Assembly (NCBI GenBank): GCA_900321895.1
Contig: ONYB01000121.1
Location: forward strand, 1 to 10,088
Origin: an uncultured Brachyspira sp.
Lineage (GTDB): Bacteria > Cyanobacteriota > Vampirovibrionia > Gastranaerophilales > Gastranaerophilaceae
DNA: 10,088 nucleotides
Reading direction: 5' to 3'
Positions 6,935 through 10,088 of the stretch are shown here, one piece after another (within the stretch, counting starts at the first letter, position 1; every line of letters starts with the position of its first letter). The notes beneath the pieces were generated by a model, which saw nothing but the letters and a program-made list of their open reading frames with translations, was not told the origin of the DNA and did no database searches. Made by a program: the position numbers and the translations under genes.

Positions 6935-6966
6935 CAAAGCATAACTAGAAAAAGGAGAAAAAATAA

Positions 6967-7266
6967 ATGAAAACTTATGAACTTTTAACAATCTTCAAGC
7001 CAAATCTTGACGCTGAAGAAGTTGATAAATTAATCGCAAAAATCAACGATACAATCGTAGAATTCGGCGGAAATATTGATTCTATTGACAAAATCGGCAG
7101 AAAAAAACTTGCTTATGACGTACAAAATTTCAGAGATGGATTTTTTGCAACATTAGTTCTTTCACTTCCTGCTGAAAAAGTAGCTGAATTAAAAAGACAA
7201 CTTAGATTGAGCGACAACATTTTGAGAACAATGTTTATGGAAACAGCAGCAAAGGCTTCTGTGTAA
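6967..7266 (+). CDS. rpsF: 30S ribosomal protein S6
   Basis: Binds the central domain of 16S rRNA as a heterodimer with S18 on the 30S platform. The 99-residue protein is of usual length. It begins with the characteristic MKTYELLTIFKPNLD, followed by the strand containing IGRKKLAYDV (43-52) and the helix-strand end LRLSDNILRTMF (79-90), which together cover the S6 ferredoxin-like fold. No glutamate-rich C-terminal tail of the E. coli type is present; the protein ends in KASV. It is first in the rpsF-ssb-rpsR operon, whose order is widely conserved in bacteria. Confidence 0.97.
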   Translation: MKTYELLTIFKPNLDAEEVDKLIAKINDTIVEFGGNIDSIDKIGRKKLAYDVQNFRDGFFATLVLSLPAEKVAELKRQLRLSDNILRTMFMETAAKASV

Positions 7267-7271
7267 CAGTT

Positions 7272-7287
7272 TCGGACAGATGTCCGA
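7272..7287 (+). repeat. Inverted repeat in the rpsF-ssb spacer
   Basis: TCGGACAGATGTCCGA forms a perfect stem of six to seven pairs, placed between the rpsF stop and the ssb ribosome site. No T run follows, so it is not a terminator. The arms TCGGA/TCCGA recur in the ssb-rpsR spacer. A role in mRNA processing, stability or ribosomal-protein feedback is possible but not shown. Confidence 0.65.
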
Positions 7288-7314
7288 GAAAAGACATAAA
7301 GAAAAGGATATAAA

Positions 7315-7728
7315 ATGTCATTAGCTAAATCAGTAGTTACAGGAACAGTTTACAGACAACCGGAAAAACGTTTTTCACAAAATAACGTTGCCGTTTCTGC
7401 ATTTGTTCTTAATATCGACGATAGAGATGAAATGCTTTTGAGAATTATCTCTAAAAGAAATTCTCTTGATGAAGTTGTTTCATCACTTTCAAAAGGCGAT
7501 AAAGTGCTTGTAGAAGGCAGATTGCAAACCGCAACAGTCAAAATGGACGACGGTTCTGACAAAAGAATTTATGAAATTGACGCAAACTCGATTGAAAAAA
7601 TCAGTGGCGAAAGTTCATCATCTACTCAATCTTCAGGCAATTCAAAATTCGGAACAGAAGAAATCGTTAAATTTGAATCAGACGATTTTTCAAACGAATT
7701 AATCGGGGAAGACGAAATCCCGTTCTAA
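7315..7728 (+). CDS. ssb: Single-stranded DNA-binding protein
   Basis: Coats single-stranded DNA in replication, recombination and repair, and recruits partners through its acidic C-terminus. The 137-residue protein has an N-terminal OB-fold (about 1-97) with VVTGTVYRQPEKRFSQNNVA (7-26), KGDKVLVEGRL (60-70) and a closing strand YEIDANSIEKI (86-96). A Ser/Gln/Asn-rich linker (98-112) leads to the tail EDEIPF (132-137), equivalent to the DDDIPF protein-interaction tip. It is shorter than E. coli SSB, and the OB-fold lacks the usual Trp-containing strand, so it is a divergent but recognisable member. AAGGA (7304-7308) lies six bases before the ATG. The exonuclease recJ, a known SSB partner elsewhere, is encoded nearby. 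Confidence 0.93.
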   Translation: MSLAKSVVTGTVYRQPEKRFSQNNVAVSAFVLNIDDRDEMLLRIISKRNSLDEVVSSLSKGDKVLVEGRLQTATVKMDDGSDKRIYEIDANSIEKISGESSSSTQSSGNSKFGTEEIVKFESDDFSNELIGEDEIPF

Positions 7729-7764
7729 ACAAAAAATCGGTGAAAACAGAAGTTTGAAATAACT

Positions 7765-7792
7765 CTTCACTCTTCACGCTTCACCCTTCACT
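7765..7792 (+). repeat. Tandem CTTCACN heptamer, four copies
   Basis: Four consecutive units CTTCACT, CTTCACG, CTTCACC and CTTCACT (7765-7792) differ only at the seventh base. They lie in the transcribed spacer between ssb and rpsR. The same unit occurs twice at 2370-2383. This resembles the short tandemly repeated heptamers described in cyanobacteria, although the unit sequence may differ. Confidence 0.75.
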
Positions 7793-7809
7793 TACAAAAA
7801 CAAGGTCGA

Positions 7810-7824
7810 GTCGGAAATTCCGAC
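7810..7824 (+). repeat. Inverted repeat in the ssb-rpsR spacer
   Basis: GTCGGAAATTCCGAC is a perfect palindrome around one central base. As RNA it would form a short hairpin with five or six pairs. It has no T run after it and lies 25 bases before the rpsR ATG. It shares TCGGA/TCCGA arms with the hairpin between rpsF and ssb. Confidence 0.6.
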
Positions 7825-7849
7825 ACAATAGAAAGGTAATATTTTAAAA

Positions 7850-8080
7850 ATGGCAAGACAAGATCAGGATAAGAAAAAACGTAAGAATTGCAGTCTTTGC
7901 GGCGATAAAGTAACATCTATCGACTACAAAGATGCTGCAAAACTTAGAAGATACCTGACAGAAGCAGGAAAAATTATTCCTCGCAGAATCACAGGTAACT
8001 GTGCAGCTCACCAAAGAATGATTGCTAAAGCAATTAAAAAAGCTAGAGAAGCTGCTATTATTCCTTACGTTTTCGACTAA
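7850..8080 (+). CDS. rpsR: 30S ribosomal protein S18, zinc-binding form
   Basis: Partners S6 on the 30S platform and contacts mRNA near the ribosome site. The 76-residue protein has the family core IDYKDAAKLRRYLTEAGKII, then PRRITGNCAAHQRMIAKAIK, then AREAAIIPY. It keeps a four-ligand zinc motif, C14-x-x-C17 (CSLC) with C51-x-x-H54 (CAAH), the ancestral C+ form lost in many bacteria. The Shine-Dalgarno AAGG (7833-7836) is weak and 13 bases from the ATG, longer than at other genes here. It is last in the operon: the usual fourth gene, rplI (L9), does not follow, and a terminator closes the unit. Confidence 0.97.
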   Translation: MARQDQDKKKRKNCSLCGDKVTSIDYKDAAKLRRYLTEAGKIIPRRITGNCAAHQRMIAKAIKKAREAAIIPYVFD

Positions 8081-8101
8081 TATCGAAACTTATAGAAAGA
8101 G

Positions 8102-8141
8102 AAATAGATCACTCAAAAATTTTGAGTGGTCTATTTTTTTT
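8102..8141 (+). terminator. Intrinsic terminator of the rpsF-ssb-rpsR operon
   Basis: A long stem starting AAATAGATCACTCAAAA (8102-8118) pairs with the segment at 8120-8136 around a one-base centre, with a single G-T pair, and runs into eight Ts (8134-8141). The A-rich 5' arm means it could also work on the opposite strand. Confidence 0.93.
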
Positions 8142-8282
8142 GCACGAAATAGCTCAACTGGTTAATCCCTTATGGCAATGTTTATCAAACTAAATAAAGT
8201 ACATAATCAGGTATAAGTTTGTTTTTTAAAAAAACTTTTTCCGAATTTTTAAGAAAAAATTCGATAACACAAGGAGGTAAAA
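8142..8282 (+). promoter_or_regulatory. Leader region of the SLH gene with two AT-rich hairpins
   Basis: No coding region is seen. Two inverted repeats stand in tandem: 8215-8237 (AAGTTT...AAACTT, one mismatch) and 8242-8263 (CGAATTTTT-AAGA-AAAAATTCG, nine perfect pairs). They end eight bases before the ribosome site AAGGAGGT (8271-8278), which is four bases from the ATG. Possible -10 boxes are CATAAT (8202-8207) and TATAAG (8212-8217), neither with a good -35. A stabilising 5' leader for an abundant envelope protein is one reading; attenuation is another. Confidence 0.4.
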
Positions 8283-10088
8283 ATGACAATTAAAAAACTT
8301 ACTGTGGCAGCTGCGATTGCCGTTGGAATAGCAACGTGTTCCTTGAATTCTGCAATGGCAGCATGTCCGTGTTCACAACCTGCAACACCTGCACCGTGTG
8401 AGCAAATGCCTGTAGTAACAGGGCCGGCATGCCCGTGCGACCCTGCACCGAAATGTAATAAATGCAAAAAGACATTTGAAGATTGCGATTGCAAAAAACA
8501 AAATCCGTGCGATGACCCGTGCAAGCAAGAAAAGAAAAGTGATTGCGGTTGCAAAAACGAAGAAATAACATGCGAAAAACCGGCAGAACCGGCATGCACA
8601 GTTTGCCCTTCTACAGGAAAACCTGATAAAGCGGATATGAAGCAAGTTTACGGTTATCCGAACGCAATTTACGGTACAAACAACTACGTCGGAAAACCTG
8701 CAAGTTCAATCCTTTCATCAGAAACGGGTTTTTTGAATGCCCCTGGGGTTATGTCATCAGCAATTAACGGGGCAACAGTAGCTTCTGACGCACAAGTTAC
8801 GGGAGCTGCTGCTCAAATTCCTTGTTTGAATGAAGCACCAACCCGTCATAACGGTATTCCTATCGAAAGAAACGAACGTATTATGGACGGAAACAACTGC
8901 CCTGTTGATTTGCAGACAGAAAACTCTTTACAAGCTATCAAAAAGACTCTCGTGCCTTACGAAATAAAAAGTGAAGGTTGCCCCTTAGGCGGTGCTGCCC
9001 CTGCAATGGGCGGATGTGCCTTCCCTGATGTTCCGCAACACTACTGGGCTGCGTGTGATATCGACAAACTCGCCATTAACGATGTTGTTGTAGGCTATCC
9101 TGACGGTATGTTCAAACCTAACCGAAACATCACTCGTGCAGAATTTGCAACAATGTTGGTCAAAGGTTTCAACCTTGACGATTGCGGCATGCCAAGAGAA
9201 AACTTGTTCAAAGATGTTCCAAAAGCAAACTGGGCTAATGCGGCTATCGCAAAAGCTGTTGATGAAGATTTGCTCGCCGGCTATCCGAATGGCAAGTTTG
9301 AACCTCAACACCCTGTAACAAGAGCCGAAGCCTTGACTACTATTGCAAAAGGCATGACTTGCGATATCGACCAATGTAAAGCTGACGAAATCTTGAGCAG
9401 ATACGCAGACGGAAACACTGTTCCTAATTGGGCAAGAATTCCGATTGCAAAATCTTTGGAAAACGGTGCTTTAAAAGATTCACCTAATCCAAATATGATT
9501 ATGCCGAATAAACAGGCTACACGTGCAGAAATTGCCTCAATGATGCAAACTGTTCGTGTTGCACTCGGTTACGACACAAACCCGAAAACAGCAAACAATA
9601 TTTGTCCTGCTTGTCCTGTAGACAAAAAAGCATTTGTTGAAAACGAAGAAATCGTAAAAATTCCGACATTAAAAGTTAAGATGATAGACCAATTAACCGC
9701 AAAATCATCTCACGTCGGTCAATACTTTAGAGCAAATACTCTTGAAGATATCACGATTAACGGCGTAACTTATCCGTGCGGTTCAACCGTAACAGGTCAA
9801 GTCGTAGAGGTTATCAGACCTTCAGGCTGTGATAAAGGTGCTTTGAAACTTGCTTTCACAGACATCAAAAACGGTGATTGCAAAGCTAAATTGCCAAAAC
9901 AAATTCTGCAAGCTCAAGTAAACAAATCTAAACAGGTAAACCCTGTTGCAAGGCTTGTGGAAGCACCGTTTACACTTGCAGGCTCACTTGTCGGTATTGT
10001 CGGCAGAACAGCGGGCGGTATCTTGACTAACGTCGGTAATGCAGCAGAAAACGTTACAAACGACACAGGTTACATGTTAGGTCACGCA
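8283..10088 (+). CDS. Secreted cysteine-rich protein with three SLH domains (partial, 3' end outside window)
   Basis: 602 codons are present with no stop before the right edge. Residues 1-27 form a signal peptide (MTIKKLTVAAAIAVGIATCS, cleavage probably after AMA). Residues 28-108 hold 16 cysteines, many as CxC or CxxC pairs (28/30, 50/52, 58/61, 68/70, 88/90) among Pro, Lys and Asp. A Ser/Ala/Asn-rich linker follows (about 110-240). Three SLH domains come next: about 247-297 (FPDVPQHYW, TRAE at 284-287), 309-359 (FKDVPKANW, TRAE at 346-349) and 372-430 (degenerate start, TRAE at 413-416). A CPAC pair lies at 441-444. The C-terminal part (460-545) is probably a small beta domain (NGVTYPCGSTVTGQVVEV, 493-510), and a Gly-rich stretch (565-588) may be membrane-active. 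SLH domains bind pyruvylated cell-wall polymer, so the protein likely sits at the cell surface or links peptidoglycan to the outer membrane, as in cyanobacterial SLH proteins. The start follows AAGGAGGT. Confidence 0.9.
   Translation, partial: MTIKKLTVAAAIAVGIATCSLNSAMAACPCSQPATPAPCEQMPVVTGPACPCDPAPKCNKCKKTFEDCDCKKQNPCDDPCKQEKKSDCGCKNEEITCEKPAEPACTVCPSTGKPDKADMKQVYGYPNAIYGTNNYVGKPASSILSSETGFLNAPGVMSSAINGATVASDAQVTGAAAQIPCLNEAPTRHNGIPIERNERIMDGNNCPVDLQTENSLQAIKKTLVPYEIKSEGCPLGGAAPAMGGCAFPDVPQHYWAACDIDKLAINDVVVGYPDGMFKPNRNITRAEFATMLVKGFNLDDCGMPRENLFKDVPKANWANAAIAKAVDEDLLAGYPNGKFEPQHPVTRAEALTTIAKGMTCDIDQCKADEILSRYADGNTVPNWARIPIAKSLENGALKDSPNPNMIMPNKQATRAEIASMMQTVRVALGYDTNPKTANNICPACPVDKKAFVENEEIVKIPTLKVKMIDQLTAKSSHVGQYFRANTLEDITINGVTYPCGSTVTGQVVEVIRPSGCDKGALKLAFTDIKNGDCKAKLPKQILQAQVNKSKQVNPVARLVEAPFTLAGSLVGIVGRTAGGILTNVGNAAENVTNDTGYMLGHA

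Noticed and set aside
8150..8170. tRNA D-arm-like string AGCTCAACTGGTTA after the rpsR terminator
   Set aside because: No acceptor stem, anticodon stem or GTTCRA T-loop follows at tRNA spacing. At most a chance match or an old remnant.
8249..8645. Overlapping minus-strand open frames opposite the SLH gene
   Set aside because: They are antisense shadows of the cysteine-rich segment. The plus strand has a signal peptide, a strong ribosome site and continuous domains.

Overview
This AT-rich window (roughly one third G+C by eye) reads as an ordinary stretch of bacterial chromosome. Gene content points to a non-photosynthetic relative of Cyanobacteria, of the Vampirovibrionia/Melainabacteria (Gastranaerophilales) kind. 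The clues are a plant-type GCS2 glutamate-cysteine ligase, MEP-pathway isoprenoid synthesis, diaminopimelate synthesis, and a secreted protein with three SLH domains in an otherwise Gram-negative-like gene set. This placement is inference from protein style; no 16S rRNA or other phylogenetic marker was compared.

Layout: (1) 1-607, minus strand: the 5' part of a glutamate-cysteine ligase gene with a GTG start, running off the left edge. It is divergent from (2) 699-2325, plus strand: rsmA and ispE, overlapping by 11 bases. (3) 2456-3010: a small protein with two canonical EF-hand loops, followed by a strong intrinsic terminator. (4) 3111-5967: recJ and a small membrane-anchored protein of unknown function. 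(5) 6071-6910: dapF. (6) 6967-8080: rpsF-ssb-rpsR, the classic S6-SSB-S18 operon, without rplI behind it and closed by a strong terminator. (7) 8283 to the right edge: a large secreted protein with a very cysteine-rich N-terminal segment, three SLH domains and an unassigned C-terminal part, open at the window end.

The genes are mostly housekeeping: rRNA methylation, isoprenoid precursors, DNA repair, lysine/peptidoglycan precursor synthesis, and ribosome and replication proteins. Regulatory structure is more distinctive. Five intergenic regions carry an extended -10 box of form TGNTATWAT. At rsmA and recJ this box sits so near the ATG that the mRNA would be leaderless or almost so, and neither gene has a Shine-Dalgarno sequence. 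Two intergenic regions carry a tandem CTTCACN heptamer, and both spacers of the rpsF operon hold a TCGGA/TCCGA hairpin.

I see no mobile element, CRISPR array, defence system, complete tRNA or rRNA. I do not see a convincing new biological system. The best leads are the cysteine-rich SLH protein, the EF-hand protein, the leaderless promoters and the operon hairpins.
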